This document shows positions 8,931 through 19,600 of a stretch of 58,411 nucleotides of DNA, piece by piece (position 1 is the first letter of the stretch; every line of letters starts with the position of its first letter). This DNA comes from an uncultured Campylobacter sp. (GTDB lineage Bacteria; Campylobacterota; Campylobacteria; Campylobacterales; Campylobacteraceae): assembly GCF_938045625.1 (NCBI RefSeq), contig NZ_CALIAV010000041.1:1-58411 (forward strand). The letters run 5' to 3'. The notes beneath the pieces were generated by a model that was not told the DNA's origin, ran no database searches, and was given only the letters and a program-made list of their open reading frames with translations. The position numbers and the translations under genes are program-made.

Positions 8931-9520
8931 TGAGCTACTACATCCCCTACGTCATCGAGCGCACGAGCAAGGGCGAGAGAAGCTACGACATCTACTCGCG
9001 CCTGCTAAAAGACCGCATAATAATGCTTAGTGGCGAGATCGAGGACGGCATGGCGTCTGCGATCGTGGCTCAGATGCTGTTTTTAGAGGCCGAAGATCCG
9101 GACAAAGACATATATCTATATATAAACAGTCCGGGCGGCGTGATAACGAGCGGATTTAGCATTTACGATACGATGAACTACATCAAGCCTGACGTCTGCA
9201 CGATCTGTATAGGTCAGGCGGCGTCTATGGGCGCGTTTTTGCTTAGCTGCGGCGCGCAGGGCAAGCGTTATGCGTTGCCAAATTCGCGTATTATGATCCA
9301 CCAGCCTTTAGGCGGCGCGCGCGGACAGGCGACGGATATAGAGATCCAGGCGAAGGAAATCTTGCGTATGAAAGAAATTTTAAACGCGATCCTAGCTAAA
9401 AATACGGGTCAAAAACTAGCTAAAATCCAAAAAGATACCGACAGGGACTTTTTCATGAGCTCTGTCGAAGCCAAAGAGTACGGGCTTATAGATAAAGTTT
9501 TGGAGAAAAGCTTTAAGTAA
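8930..9520 (+). CDS. clpP: ATP-dependent Clp protease proteolytic subunit
   Basis: This is a 196-residue ClpP serine protease. The catalytic triad is Ser99 (GQAASMGAF), His124 (RIMIHQPLGG) and Asp173 (DTDRDF). It forms the two-ring proteolytic barrel fed by ClpX or ClpA. Its ATG overlaps the tig stop codon (TAATG), which implies translational coupling. Confidence 0.98.
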   Translation: MSYYIPYVIERTSKGERSYDIYSRLLKDRIIMLSGEIEDGMASAIVAQMLFLEAEDPDKDIYLYINSPGGVITSGFSIYDTMNYIKPDVCTICIGQAASMGAFLLSCGAQGKRYALPNSRIMIHQPLGGARGQATDIEIQAKEILRMKEILNAILAKNTGQKLAKIQKDTDRDFFMSSVEAKEYGLIDKVLEKSFK

Positions 9521-9530
9521 AGAGTAGAAT

Positions 9531-10583
9531 TTGATAAAGTTAGACAACAAAAAAAGCGAAAACGTAGCGGCAAATAGCGCGCCTACTCAAAAAGTAGGCG
9601 CAAAAGCCAAAAAGGACGAGTTTAACATCTACGGTTTTTCCGAGGCGATTATAAAAGAACTTACCGAGGAAAATATCCCCTCGATCCCGAAAAACTACAC
9701 CGTTTTTTTTGAAAAGATGCTCGAAAAGCAGTCTGATGATTTTAAGAAAAAGGTCGGCGAGATCATAAAGATCGAAGACGAGATCGGCAAACTCGAGGAC
9801 GATAGACAAATCAATATCGAGCGCGAGGTCAAAAATAGCTTTATGCAGATAAAAAGCATGCTTCAGGCCGTTGCGCTCATCTATAAAAATTTGGGAGTTT
9901 TAAAAACTATCATCAAAAAACGCTCGGAAAGCCTAGATCCAAATGTAAATTTGATCACGATACAAAGCGTCTTTAACTCTTTTAACGAAGACTTAAACAA
10001 GCTAAATTCGCTAATGGACAAGCATATCGAAGTTATCAAAACGAGCTACGAAGAGATTAGTAAGGTTTTTAAGCTGGTTGAAGAACAGTCTATATATGAT
10101 GAAAAATTTGACGTATATAATAGAAAATTTTTCCTCAAGACGCTCGGTATCGAGTCTGAAAATATAAAAAAATACGACTATAAATCCTCCGTAATGTTGC
10201 TAAAACCAAAGGATAGCGCGCTGGACGGTATCGGGTCAAAAGGTAAGCTGGCCGTTTTAAAAAATATATCTCGCATGTTACTTCGCACGTCGAGGCGCAG
10301 CGATATCTTGTCGCACTACGGCGGAGGATGTTTTGCTATGCTGATGAAGCATACCGACATAAGCGGCGCACAAAAAGCCTGCAAACGTATAACCGATATG
10401 TTTTATGACACCTCTTTCATGCTAAATGGAGAGAAATACGAGTTTGATATGGAAGTGGTCACTTTTGATCTAAACATGACAAAAACTATCGAGGAGATGC
10501 TTTCTTTGGCGCTTGATTCGCTTGTAAACACCGGTAGAGACGGCGAACACTTTTTGGTACTAGAGGACAAGACTGAAAAATGA
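9531..10583 (+). CDS. Degenerate GGDEF-domain protein inserted between clpP and def
   Basis: The 350-residue protein has a helical or coiled N-terminal region (about residues 35-185). A GGDEF-like fold follows, opened by YDEKFDVYNRKFF near residue 189. The active-site signature reads GGGCF at residues 264-268 instead of GGDEF, so the catalytic acidic pair is lost and diguanylate cyclase activity is unlikely. A role in c-di-GMP binding or protein interaction is possible. The start is TTG at 9531, the only initiator that keeps the N-terminus, with a weak ribosome binding site. It overlaps def by 4 bp. Confidence 0.85.
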   Translation: MIKLDNKKSENVAANSAPTQKVGAKAKKDEFNIYGFSEAIIKELTEENIPSIPKNYTVFFEKMLEKQSDDFKKKVGEIIKIEDEIGKLEDDRQINIEREVKNSFMQIKSMLQAVALIYKNLGVLKTIIKKRSESLDPNVNLITIQSVFNSFNEDLNKLNSLMDKHIEVIKTSYEEISKVFKLVEEQSIYDEKFDVYNRKFFLKTLGIESENIKKYDYKSSVMLLKPKDSALDGIGSKGKLAVLKNISRMLLRTSRRSDILSHYGGGCFAMLMKHTDISGAQKACKRITDMFYDTSFMLNGEKYEFDMEVVTFDLNMTKTIEEMLSLALDSLVNTGRDGEHFLVLEDKTEK

Positions 10584-11092
10584 TACTAGAAATCCTAACC
10601 TATCCGAACAAAAAACTCTTCGTCAAATCGCTTGAAGTTAAAGTCTTTGGCGACGAACTGCATAAATTTTTAGACGATATGTATGAAACGATGATCGCTA
10701 AAAACGGCATCGGACTAGCTGCTATCCAGACGGGCGAGGCTAAGCGAATTTTGATCGTAAATTTAGTAGACGAAGAGAGTAAAGAACAGCGCAAAGAGGA
10801 TCTGCTAGAAATCATAAATCCCAAAATTTTACGCAAAGAGGGGGAGATAATCTACCAAGAAGGCTGCCTGAGCGTACCTGGATATTACGAGGACGTAAAA
10901 AGAGCCGAGTTTATAACGCTTGAGTATCAAGATCGCTTCGGCGAGCGTAAAGAGCTCGAGGCGGATGGGCTTTTGTCGGTCGCGATCCAGCACGAGATGG
11001 ATCATCTCGACGGACACCTTTTTATCGAGCGCATCGGCTACAACAAACGCAAAAAATTTGACAAAGAGTATAAAAAGCAAAAAAACGCATGA
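10580..11092 (+). CDS. def: Peptide deformylase
   Basis: This 170-residue metalloenzyme removes the N-terminal formyl group from new proteins. All three motifs are present: GIGLAAIQ (43-50), EGCLSVPG with the metal cysteine, and QHEMDHLDG with the two metal histidines and catalytic Glu. It overlaps both neighbours by 4 bp. Being grouped with trigger factor and ClpP, it is part of a nascent-protein handling operon. Confidence 0.97.
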   Translation: MILEILTYPNKKLFVKSLEVKVFGDELHKFLDDMYETMIAKNGIGLAAIQTGEAKRILIVNLVDEESKEQRKEDLLEIINPKILRKEGEIIYQEGCLSVPGYYEDVKRAEFITLEYQDRFGERKELEADGLLSVAIQHEMDHLDGHLFIERIGYNKRKKFDKEYKKQKNA

Positions 11093-12609
11093 AAGCCCTA
11101 AAATGCGCCACCTATAATGACGAATTACGGCCTGTGGACGTCGAGTCCAGCTTTAACCGTGGTTTGCCCGCACTTAATATCGTTGGTCTTGCGGGAGCTT
11201 CTATTAAAGAGAGCGCCGAGCGCGTAAAATCAGCGCTTTTATCGTTAAATTTCTCCTTTCCCGCGCAAAAAATCATCATAAATTTATCCCCATCCGACAT
11301 GCCAAAATCCGGTAGCCACTTCGACCTACCCATCGCGCTTTTAATCGCTTTGCAAAAAGAGCGCGACTTCGAGCCTATTTTTGCATTCGGCGAGTTGGGG
11401 CTTGACGGCGGCGTCAAAAGTACGGCGAGCCTGTTTTCTATCTTGCTTTTTTTGAGCGCGAAAGCGCCGGGTTCTCGCGTGCTGATCCCGCAAGAGATAG
11501 CGCAAAAAGCGGGCGCGATACCGAATTTAGAAATTTACGCCGTTTCAAATTTAGCCGAGGCGATCAAATTTTTCCTAGAGCCCGAATTCGCTGCTTCGTG
11601 CAGAGTTGGCGCCGTTCATCCGCTTTTTTCAAATTTGATCAAAATCGGCGAAAAAAGCTTCGTAAAAAATCAAAATTTCGAGCTAAATTTTAGCGACGTA
11701 AAAGGCCAGAGTAGGGCAAAAAGAGCCTGCCTGGTGGCCGCTTGCGGTATGCACAATATTATCTTTGAGGGAAGCCCCGGATGCGGCAAAAGCATGAGCG
11801 CCAAGCGCCTGCGATACATTTTGCCGCCGCAAAGCTTGGATGAGATTTTGCTCAGCTGCGCTTATAGCTCGCTAAATCAGCAGGAGAGCGAATTTTCCGC
11901 ACTCCGCGCCTTTCGTTCGCCCCATCATACGAGCACTCGCAGCTCGATATTTGGCGGTGGATCGAGCTCGGCTAGGATCGGCGAGGTTGGGCTAGCTAAC
12001 GGCGGGATACTATTTTTCGACGAGCTTCCGCACTTTGCGCCGCAAATTTTAGAGAGCCTGCGCGAGCCGCTGGAGGACTATAAAATCAACATCTCGCGCG
12101 TAAATTCAAAGGTCACGTATGAGACCAAATTTATGTTCGTAGCCGCTATGAACCCTTGCCCATGCGGTAATCTACTCTCAAAAAATCTAGAGTGCAAATG
12201 CTCGGAGCTCGAGATCAAGCGCTATAAATCTCGTATCTCGGCACCCGTACTAGACCGCATCGACCTTCACGTACAGATGGACGAGGTGGCTGCAAGCGAC
12301 AAAAGCGACGTCACGAGCGAAGCAATGTGGCAGACCGTGCTGCGCGTGTTTGAGACGCAAATTTCGCGCGCTCAAAGCGAGCTAAACGGCAAGCTTGGCG
12401 ACGAAGAGATAGTTAAATTTTGCATTTGCGACGACGAGGCGAGCGGCGTGCTAGATAATGCAACGCAGAGGTTTTCGCTCAGCCGCCGCGCCATCAATAA
12501 AACCCTAAAAGTCGCTCGCACGATCGCCGACATCGAGGGTTCGCGCATCATCAAAAAGCCACATATTTTAGAGGCTTTGAGCTACCGAGTGAAGCAGGAG
12601 GGCGTATGA
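11089..12609 (+). CDS. comM: YifB/ComM-type Mg-chelatase-like AAA+ ATPase
   Basis: The 506-residue protein has an N-terminal Lon-like ChlI domain (LNIVGLAGASIKESAERV), then a Mg-chelatase-type AAA+ core with Walker A GSPGCGKS at residues 228-235 and the conserved PCPCGN cysteine region near residue 350. ComM homologues act as branch-migration helicases that extend recombination of incoming single-stranded DNA during natural transformation. Campylobacter is naturally competent, so that role is expected here. The start overlaps def by 4 bp. Confidence 0.94.
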   Translation: MKALKCATYNDELRPVDVESSFNRGLPALNIVGLAGASIKESAERVKSALLSLNFSFPAQKIIINLSPSDMPKSGSHFDLPIALLIALQKERDFEPIFAFGELGLDGGVKSTASLFSILLFLSAKAPGSRVLIPQEIAQKAGAIPNLEIYAVSNLAEAIKFFLEPEFAASCRVGAVHPLFSNLIKIGEKSFVKNQNFELNFSDVKGQSRAKRACLVAACGMHNIIFEGSPGCGKSMSAKRLRYILPPQSLDEILLSCAYSSLNQQESEFSALRAFRSPHHTSTRSSIFGGGSSSARIGEVGLANGGILFFDELPHFAPQILESLREPLEDYKINISRVNSKVTYETKFMFVAAMNPCPCGNLLSKNLECKCSELEIKRYKSRISAPVLDRIDLHVQMDEVAASDKSDVTSEAMWQTVLRVFETQISRAQSELNGKLGDEEIVKFCICDDEASGVLDNATQRFSLSRRAINKTLKVARTIADIEGSRIIKKPHILEALSYRVKQEGV

Positions 12610-14027
12610 AAAAGCTATTTTGGGATACGGCAGAGCTTGACGCTAGAGCCATGAGCGAGTTTGGGCTTAGCGCCGAAATTTTGATGCAAAACGCGGCTAA
12701 CGCGTTAGCTAACGCCGTGCGAACTAGGTTTAAAAAATGCTCAAAAAAACGACGTAAAATTTTAGGCGTAGTCGGCAGCGGAAACAACGGCGCAGACGTA
12801 CTCGCCGCACTTCGGCTTTTGCAAGATAAATTTGATTGCTATGCTTTTTTGGCCGGCGACAAACAAAACGAAACCTCAAAAACAGAGCTAACCAGAGCGC
12901 TAAAGTGCGGCGTAAATTTGATCTCAAATTTTACGGAATGCGGCGAATTTGACTGCATCATCGACGGTATTTTCGGTACTGGCCTTGGCCGCGAGCTAGA
13001 CGAAAAAACGATAAATTTGATAAATCTGCTAAACGCAAAGCCCGGCTACAAGCTCGCCTGCGACATCCCAAGCGGGCTTGATAAAAACGGTTTGTCGCAA
13101 GGAGCGATTTTTAAGGCTGATATGACCGTGACCATGGGTGCGTTAAAGCTAGCGCTTTATAGCGACTTTGCAAAGGATTTCGTAGGACGCATAAAAGTCG
13201 CAAATTTAGGCCTTTCTCGCGAGCTTTACGAGGCGGGGACGAGCTTTTATAAGCTTGGGAAAAGCGATTTAAATTTGCCCTTTCGCACTAAGCAAAACGC
13301 TAACAAGGGTGACTTTGGCCACATGTTTGTCGTTAGCGGCGAAAAGTGTGGAGCAGCGCGTATAGCGGGACTTGCTGCGCTAACTATCGGTGCGGGACTC
13401 GTTAGCGTCGTGGGCGAAAATTTAAATATTGAGCCCGTTTTGATGCAAAGCGCACGCATAACGCCTAAAATGCGAGTCGGAGCCGTCGGAATGGGGCTTG
13501 GCGAGCTTAACGAGGCACAAAAAGACGAGCTATTTAGCGAGCTAAAAACAAAAGACGCGCTCGTTATCGACGCCGATCTTTGCTACGAGCCGCGCACGCT
13601 TGAGCTTTTAAACAGCAAAAACATTGTGATAACGCCGCACCCAAAAGAGTTTGCGAGCCTGCTAGAGCTTGCAAATCTGGGCAAATTTGACGCCAGCGCA
13701 GTGCAAAAAAACCGCTTCAAACTCGCTCAAATTTTTAGCCGAAATTTTAAATGCGTGCTTGTGTTAAAGGGCGCAAATACGTTAATCGCGCAAGGCGGCG
13801 AGGGTTACGTCATGACGCATGGCAGCGCTGCGCTAGCAAAAGGCGGCAGCGGAGACGCGCTAAGCGGTATCGTCGCGGGACTGCTCGCGCAGGGTTACGA
13901 CCCGCTAAACGCCGCGATCTCGGGTACGTTAGCTCACGCTCTAGCCGCCCGAGAAATCAAAATCAACGACTACGCGCTCACGGCCGCGGACGTCATCAAA
14001 GGACTCAAATGCTTACGAAAAAAATAG
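12606..14027 (+). CDS. nnrD: Bifunctional NAD(P)H-hydrate epimerase/dehydratase
   Basis: This 473-residue fusion repairs damaged NAD(P)H hydrates. The N-terminal YjeF_N (NnrE) epimerase half carries VVGSGNNGADVLAALR near residue 55. The C-terminal ribokinase-like (NnrD) dehydratase half carries KGANTLIAQ and KGGSGDALSGIVAGLLAQG. The two-domain fusion is the common bacterial arrangement. It overlaps comM by 4 bp and purN by 19 bp. Confidence 0.95.
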   Translation: MKKLFWDTAELDARAMSEFGLSAEILMQNAANALANAVRTRFKKCSKKRRKILGVVGSGNNGADVLAALRLLQDKFDCYAFLAGDKQNETSKTELTRALKCGVNLISNFTECGEFDCIIDGIFGTGLGRELDEKTINLINLLNAKPGYKLACDIPSGLDKNGLSQGAIFKADMTVTMGALKLALYSDFAKDFVGRIKVANLGLSRELYEAGTSFYKLGKSDLNLPFRTKQNANKGDFGHMFVVSGEKCGAARIAGLAALTIGAGLVSVVGENLNIEPVLMQSARITPKMRVGAVGMGLGELNEAQKDELFSELKTKDALVIDADLCYEPRTLELLNSKNIVITPHPKEFASLLELANLGKFDASAVQKNRFKLAQIFSRNFKCVLVLKGANTLIAQGGEGYVMTHGSAALAKGGSGDALSGIVAGLLAQGYDPLNAAISGTLAHALAAREIKINDYALTAADVIKGLKCLRKK

Positions 14028-14590
14028 CGGTTTTATTTAGCGGCGGCGGCTCGAATTTAGAGGCGATTTTAGAGAGGCTGCACGGCAAGGTTTTTGGTGA
14101 AATCAGGATCGAAGTCGCGCTAACGCTAACTAACAAAGCTAACGCCGGCGGTATAGAAAAAGCCGCAAGATACGGCCTAAAAAGCGTCGTCATCGAGCAT
14201 GTTAATTTTGCATCGCGCGAGGAATTTGACGCCGCGGTCGTAGAGGAAATCAAACGCACAAACGTCGATTTAACGGTGCTTGCAGGCTTTATGCGTATCC
14301 TCACGCCCGTTTTTACAAGCCAAGTTCGCGCGATAAATTTACACCCGTCGCTGTTGCCGCTTTTTAAGGGCGCGCATGCGATAAAAGAGAGCTTTGATAG
14401 CGATATGAAGGTAGGCGGCGTGAGCGTGCACTGGGTGGGCGAGGAGCTAGACGGCGGCAAGATCATCGCTCAGCGCGCGTTTGAAAAGAGCGCGGGAATG
14501 AGCCTTGAGGATTTTGAAGCAAAAATCCACGCGATAGAGCATGAAGTTTTGCCCGAAACTATCGTGCAAATTTTAACCGACAAAGAGTAA
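14009..14590 (+). CDS. purN: Phosphoribosylglycinamide formyltransferase
   Basis: This 193-residue 10-formyl-THF-dependent GAR transformylase works in purine synthesis. The motifs are SGGGSNLEAI at the start, the catalytic Asn/His in INLHPSLLP, and the catalytic Asp in GEELDGGKIIAQ. I chose the ATG at 14009 because the protein begins with the conserved KIAVLFSGGGSN. The frame extends further upstream, but there it only overlaps nnrD and reads as nonsense. It is the last gene of the operon. Confidence 0.96.
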   Translation: MLTKKIAVLFSGGGSNLEAILERLHGKVFGEIRIEVALTLTNKANAGGIEKAARYGLKSVVIEHVNFASREEFDAAVVEEIKRTNVDLTVLAGFMRILTPVFTSQVRAINLHPSLLPLFKGAHAIKESFDSDMKVGGVSVHWVGEELDGGKIIAQRAFEKSAGMSLEDFEAKIHAIEHEVLPETIVQILTDKE

Positions 14591-15269
14591 AATTTCACGT
14601 CTAAATTTGAGTCAAATTTATGATTTTTGTGAAGTAGGGTACAAATTTAGCCAAATTTCGACTTGTAAATTTCAAATTTTCGCACCTGTTTTTTACGCTA
14701 CGTCAAATTTAAGAATGTAAATTTGCGAAATCTTCGCGCGTTGCAAATTTTGCTTGGCGGTTAAAACATCAGAAACGTTAAATTGGGCCGATTTTGCTCT
14801 AATACAGTACTTTCGCGCCGCTTGCTAAAATTAAAAATGAAATTTAGCGGCGGGTGTTTGCGCTAAATTTGATCTCGAAATACCTCTATAATTTTGATCG
14901 TAATTTGCCTTCTTGCTTGCAAATATTGCCAAAACAGTAAATTTGAAACGGAAAATTCGTAAAATCCGCAAAATGTGTACTCTGGATAAAATGATGTAAA
15001 TTTGACCGACTTGCCGCGTTATTCAAAATTTGAAATAAACTTACGTCTTTGAATGCAAATTTATCTCAAAAGTCGCAACGAAAATTTATCCAAAGTATCA
15101 GGCGCCTAAAAACAGGTTTATGGGAGTCGCGCGAATAGCAAAAGCAAGCGCCAAATTTTGAAATTTGAAGGCATAAAACAAGATAAGCTGCGGTAATAAA
15201 ACGAGCGAAATATTTAAAATCTACAGACGACGTTGCGTCAAATTTAAAACCAAAAAGCAAAAGGAAATT
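14591..15269. other. Gene-free stretch dense in AAATTT
   Basis: No reading frame here has coding character, codon bias or a ribosome binding site. The stretch is striking for about 20 copies of the palindromic hexamer AAATTT (hand count, 14586-15250), usually flanked as cAAATTTg, gtAAATTT or gcAAATTT. It may be the residue of decayed genes between the purN operon and the cme operon. Confidence 0.6.
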
Positions 15270-15298
15270 CAAAAAGAAAGAGGCGGAGAATCTCCGCC
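15270..15298 (-). terminator. Rho-independent terminator of the cmeABC operon
   Basis: GGCGGAGA and TCTCCGCC (15282-15298) form a perfect stem. Read on the minus strand it is followed by TCTTTCTTTTTG. It lies 11 bp beyond the cmeC stop codon. Confidence 0.85.
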
Positions 15299-15309
15299 AA
15301 AAAATAAAA

Positions 15310-16686
15310 TTATTCGGCTTTAAATCCACCGCCAAATGCCTTATAAACGTCAACGACCGAGTCGATGAGGCTCAAATTCGCCGCGATAACTTGTAGTCTA
15401 ACCGATAGTAGGTTGCGCTGTGCGTCGAGTAGCTCCAGGTGCCCCGTATAGCCCTCTTCAAACTGATCCTTGGCTAGCTTATAGATTTTTTCTTGCGAGT
15501 GCAGGAGTTCTTTGACCTGATTTAGCGTTAGTTTGGCGTTTTTGCGATTATTTAGCGCGTCTCTAACTTCGCCCAGGGCTTTTTTGACTGCCGCTTCGTA
15601 GGCTACGGCCGCGATTTGCTCGTTGGTTTCTGCCATGCGGACGTTGTTTTTGGTTCTGCCGTAGTCAAAAATTTTCTGCACCAAAGATCCGCCTATGCTC
15701 CACGTGTTTGCGTTGCTGATAAAGATATTTTCAAAATCCACGCTAGAAAATCCGAAAAGTCCCGTTAGCGAGATGGACGGTAGATAATCGGCCTTTGCGA
15801 CGCCGATTAGCGCGTTAGTGGCGTTTAGATCGGCGTATGCTTTAGCTACGTCGCTCCTTCGCAGTAGTATGTCCGCACTCACGCCAGCACTCACTTCAGG
15901 CTCTTTAGGTAGCATTTTAGCGCTCTGCACGGCGCCGCTTAGGATCTCGTCGTTTGATTTGCCCGTTAGTATCGCTACGGACGTTAGAGCCTGAGACAGC
16001 GAGGTTTGCACCTCTAGCAGGCTTACTTTTGCGCTTTCGACGGCGGCTTTGCTTTGTAGATAGGTCGTCTCGTTTATGCCGCCTAGATCAAGCTGCGTTT
16101 TGCGAAGCGCTAGCGTCTCCTCGTAGGTTTTTAGCGTGTCTTTTAGCACGGCTTCGCGCATATTTAGAGCCACGAGCGCGAAGTAGCTTTTAGCCACGCT
16201 AGAGCTTATGCTAAGGCGCGCGGTGGCGTAGTCGAGCTTGGTCGCGTTTAGACTGGCTTTAGCCGACTCGACGCTGTTTCTCACTCTGCCCCACAGGTCT
16301 ATCTCATAACTAAGGCCCAAATTTACCTGCGAGGTTCGGTAGCGCGTTTGAGGCTGTTTGGTGTAGGTTTCGCCGCTGCTTTTTGCTTTGGTGTAGCCGA
16401 CGTTTAAATTTACGCTAGGAAAAAGATCTGCCTCAGAGATGCCTAGGCTTGCGGCGGCTTTTTGTAAATTTAAATAAGCCGTGCGAAGGTCGGTGTTTTT
16501 CTCTAGCGCGCTAGCTACGAGGGCATTTAGATTTTCGTCGCCAAACTCCTTCCACCACTCGTCTCTGATGTCGCTAGTTTCAAATTTATACGTAGATTCA
16601 AATTTCGTATCGACCTCTGGGATCTCGGGTCGAAACGAGCAGCCAGCTAAAAATAGCGCCGCGGCTAAAGTTAAAATTTTATACAT
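15310..16686 (-). CDS. cmeC: Outer-membrane efflux channel CmeC
   Basis: This is a 458-residue TolC/NodT-family outer-membrane lipoprotein. The signal ends in the lipobox LAGC (residues 13-16). Two TolC-like repeats follow, each with long helices (for example YEIDLWGRVRNSVESAKASL). It forms the exit duct of the CmeABC tripartite pump, which exports bile salts and many antibiotics. It overlaps cmeB by 8 bp and is last in the operon before a strong terminator. Confidence 0.95.
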   Translation of the reverse strand: MYKILTLAAALFLAGCSFRPEIPEVDTKFESTYKFETSDIRDEWWKEFGDENLNALVASALEKNTDLRTAYLNLQKAAASLGISEADLFPSVNLNVGYTKAKSSGETYTKQPQTRYRTSQVNLGLSYEIDLWGRVRNSVESAKASLNATKLDYATARLSISSSVAKSYFALVALNMREAVLKDTLKTYEETLALRKTQLDLGGINETTYLQSKAAVESAKVSLLEVQTSLSQALTSVAILTGKSNDEILSGAVQSAKMLPKEPEVSAGVSADILLRRSDVAKAYADLNATNALIGVAKADYLPSISLTGLFGFSSVDFENIFISNANTWSIGGSLVQKIFDYGRTKNNVRMAETNEQIAAVAYEAAVKKALGEVRDALNNRKNAKLTLNQVKELLHSQEKIYKLAKDQFEEGYTGHLELLDAQRNLLSVRLQVIAANLSLIDSVVDVYKAFGGGFKAE

Positions 16687-19600
16687 TTTTGACCTCCTGT
16701 GCTCCGCTTGGTTTTTTGTCCCAGACTTTGTTGTTTAGCTTTTCTAGTAGATAGTAAAACATCGGTATGAAAAATATCGCTATCGTAGTGGCCGCTATCA
16801 TGCCGCCGATCACGCCCGTACCTAGAGAGTGGCGAGACGCAGCGCCAGCACCCGTGCTGATAACCATCGGAAAAACGCCCAGGGTAAATGCGAGCGAGGT
16901 CATGACGATCGGGCGGAAGCGAAGTTTGGCTGCATTAACGGCTGCGTCAAATACGCTCTTGCCCGCCAGTCTTTCTTGCATCGCAAATTCTACGATGAGG
17001 ATCGCGTTTTTAGCCGATAGACCGATGAGAAGCAGTAGTCCGATCTGGAAGTAAATGTCGTTTGTTAGCCCTCTAGCCCAAACGGCGACTAGTGAGCCAA
17101 AAACCGCGAACGGAACGGCCGTGATAACGGCTAGCGGGATGAGCCAGCGCTCATACTGCGCCGCTAGGATCAAAAACACGAAAATCATACCGAATATAAA
17201 CGCAGTAGAGCCCGTGCCTTGCGAGCTAACCTCCTGATACGCCGTGCCCGCCCAGCTGATGGAGTATTCTTCCATATTTAGCGTCTGCTCGACAACCTCT
17301 TGTATCGCTTTTATCGCATCGCCCGATGTGTAGCCAGGTTTCGGGTCGCCTTGGATCTTAGCCGCCGGGAAAAGGTTAAATCTATCCACGATATCCGGGC
17401 CTAAAATTCTAGTTAGAGTGGCGACAGAGTTTAGTGGTATCATCTCGCCGCCTTTTGAGCGGACGTAAATTTTACGCAAGTCTTCGGGGTTGTTTCTAAA
17501 GCGGTCCTCGCCTCTGGCATAGACGCGGTAGGATTTACCGAAAAGGCTAAAGTCGTTGATATAGTAAGAGCCGAAAGTCGAACCTATCGCGCTAAAGATT
17601 TCGCTCTCGCTCACGCCAAACATCTGGGCTTTTTGCCTATCGACGTCGATTTTAAACTGGCGGTAATTAGTCTCTAGCGTCGAGCGCACGCTGGTTAGAT
17701 CCGGGCGAGCGTTTGCCGCGGCGACTACTTTTTTTACGTCGGCTTCGATCTGGGCGTAGGTTTTGCCGCTTTTGTTTTGCAGATACATCTCAAAGCCGCC
17801 CGTCATCGAAAGACCCATGATAGGCGGGACGTTTACGACAAAGCTCATCGACTCCTTCGAGCCCCAAAGCATACCGTTAAAAGGCCCAGTTAGCGCGCCT
17901 GCTTGGCTATCTGGCGTTTTTCTCTCGCTCCAGTCTTTTAGCTTGACAAAGCTGATGGCTGAGTTTTCTCTAAGCGCGCCCGCAAGCATATCGTATCCCG
18001 CAAAACTCATCATAAACTCGACATTTGGGTTGCTAAGGATGGCTTGATTGATATTTTGAACTTCTTTTTTGGTTTTTAGCATATTTGACGACGGCGGCAG
18101 CGAAGTGATAACCATCAACGCGCCCTTATCTTCGGACGGTACGAGGCCGCTCGGAACTTTTTTAAACAGCTCGTAAGTCGCAAAACCCATTACGCCTATC
18201 AAAATAAGGCTGATGATAACGTGGCGAAGCACCGTTGCGACGCCCGCGGTGAAAATTTTCGTGCTCCAGTCGAAAAAGTCGTTAAATTTCTGCACGAACC
18301 AAAACGGCTTGCTCTCTTGTTTTTTTAGCATAACGCCGCAAAGCGCAGGAGTAAGCGTAAGCGCGACAAAGCCCGAGATACAAACCGAAGTAACCAGCGT
18401 GAGCGCGAACTGGCGCTGTATCACGCCGACAAAGCCCTCCATAAAAGAAACGGGGATAAAAACGGCCGAGAGAACGAGAACGATAGAGATGACTGGCGTT
18501 TGCACCTCCTCCATCGCTTTATAGGTCGCTTCTTTGACGGTGATGTCTTTTTCCTCGTGTAAAATTCTCTCCACATTTTCGATAACAATGATGGCGTCGT
18601 CCACGACGATACCGATAGCAAGTATGAGCGCAAAAAGCGTGATCAAATTTATGCTAAATCCCATCGCGTATAGTCCGCCAAAAGTGCCGATGATGGACAC
18701 TGGAACGGCTAGCATCGGGATGATAGTAGCGCGGAAGCTCCTTAAAAACATATACATAACGATGATAACTAGGATCATGGCCTCGATGAAAGTTTTTATA
18801 ACCTCTTGGATAGAAACTTCGATAAATTCGGTCGGATTATATGCGATCGTGTGCTTAAAGCCCGCCGGGAAATTTTTACTTAGCTCGTCAAGCTTTGCGT
18901 TTACAGCTTGTGCCGTAGCTAGAGCGTTGGCGTCGTTTTGCATAAAGATTAAAAGCGGGATGGCGTCTTGGCCGTTTAGCATCGAGTCAGATGCGTAGCT
19001 GGCCGCTCCTAGCTCCACGGTCGCTACGTCTTTTAGCTTTAGCACCGCTCCGTCGGCGCTTTTGATTACTATATCGCCAAACTGCGCCGCATTTTTTAGA
19101 CGACCGTCCGAGCGAACGGAATAAACGTAAGGATTGTCGCCGTCTGAGGGCTGCTCGCCTATTTTGCCGGCGGCGTATTGGCTGTTTTGGATTTTTACTT
19201 GAGCGATTACGTCGCTAGGAGTTAGCTTGTAGTAGGCGAGCAAATCGGGCTTTAGCCAAATTCGCATCGAGTACTCTTTGCTGCCGATTAGCACGGTATC
19301 GCCCACGCCGTTAACCCTTTTAACCTCGTCTGCTATGTTTAAATTTACGTAGTTATACATCTCGATAGAGTTCATTTTCGGACTGGTAAAGCCTATAACC
19401 TCTAGGATCGAGCCGCTGCGTTCGCGCACGGTTACGCCCATGTTTTGCACCTCTTGGGGTAGCCTTGAGAGCGCGGCTTGGACGCGGTTGTTTACGTCGA
19501 TCGTGGCTTGTTTGGCTGAGGTGCCGATTTTAAAATAAACATTGATACTTAGCGAGCCGCTCGAGCTTGAGGTGCTTTGCATGTAGAGCATGTTTTCTAC

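Noticed and set aside
13751..14008. Upstream extension of the purN frame
   Set aside because: It overlaps the nnrD coding region and reads as Arg-rich nonsense, while purN homology starts at ATG 14009.
15066..15353. 95-codon minus-strand frame beyond cmeC
   Set aside because: It runs through the cmeC terminator into cmeC itself, with no coding character.
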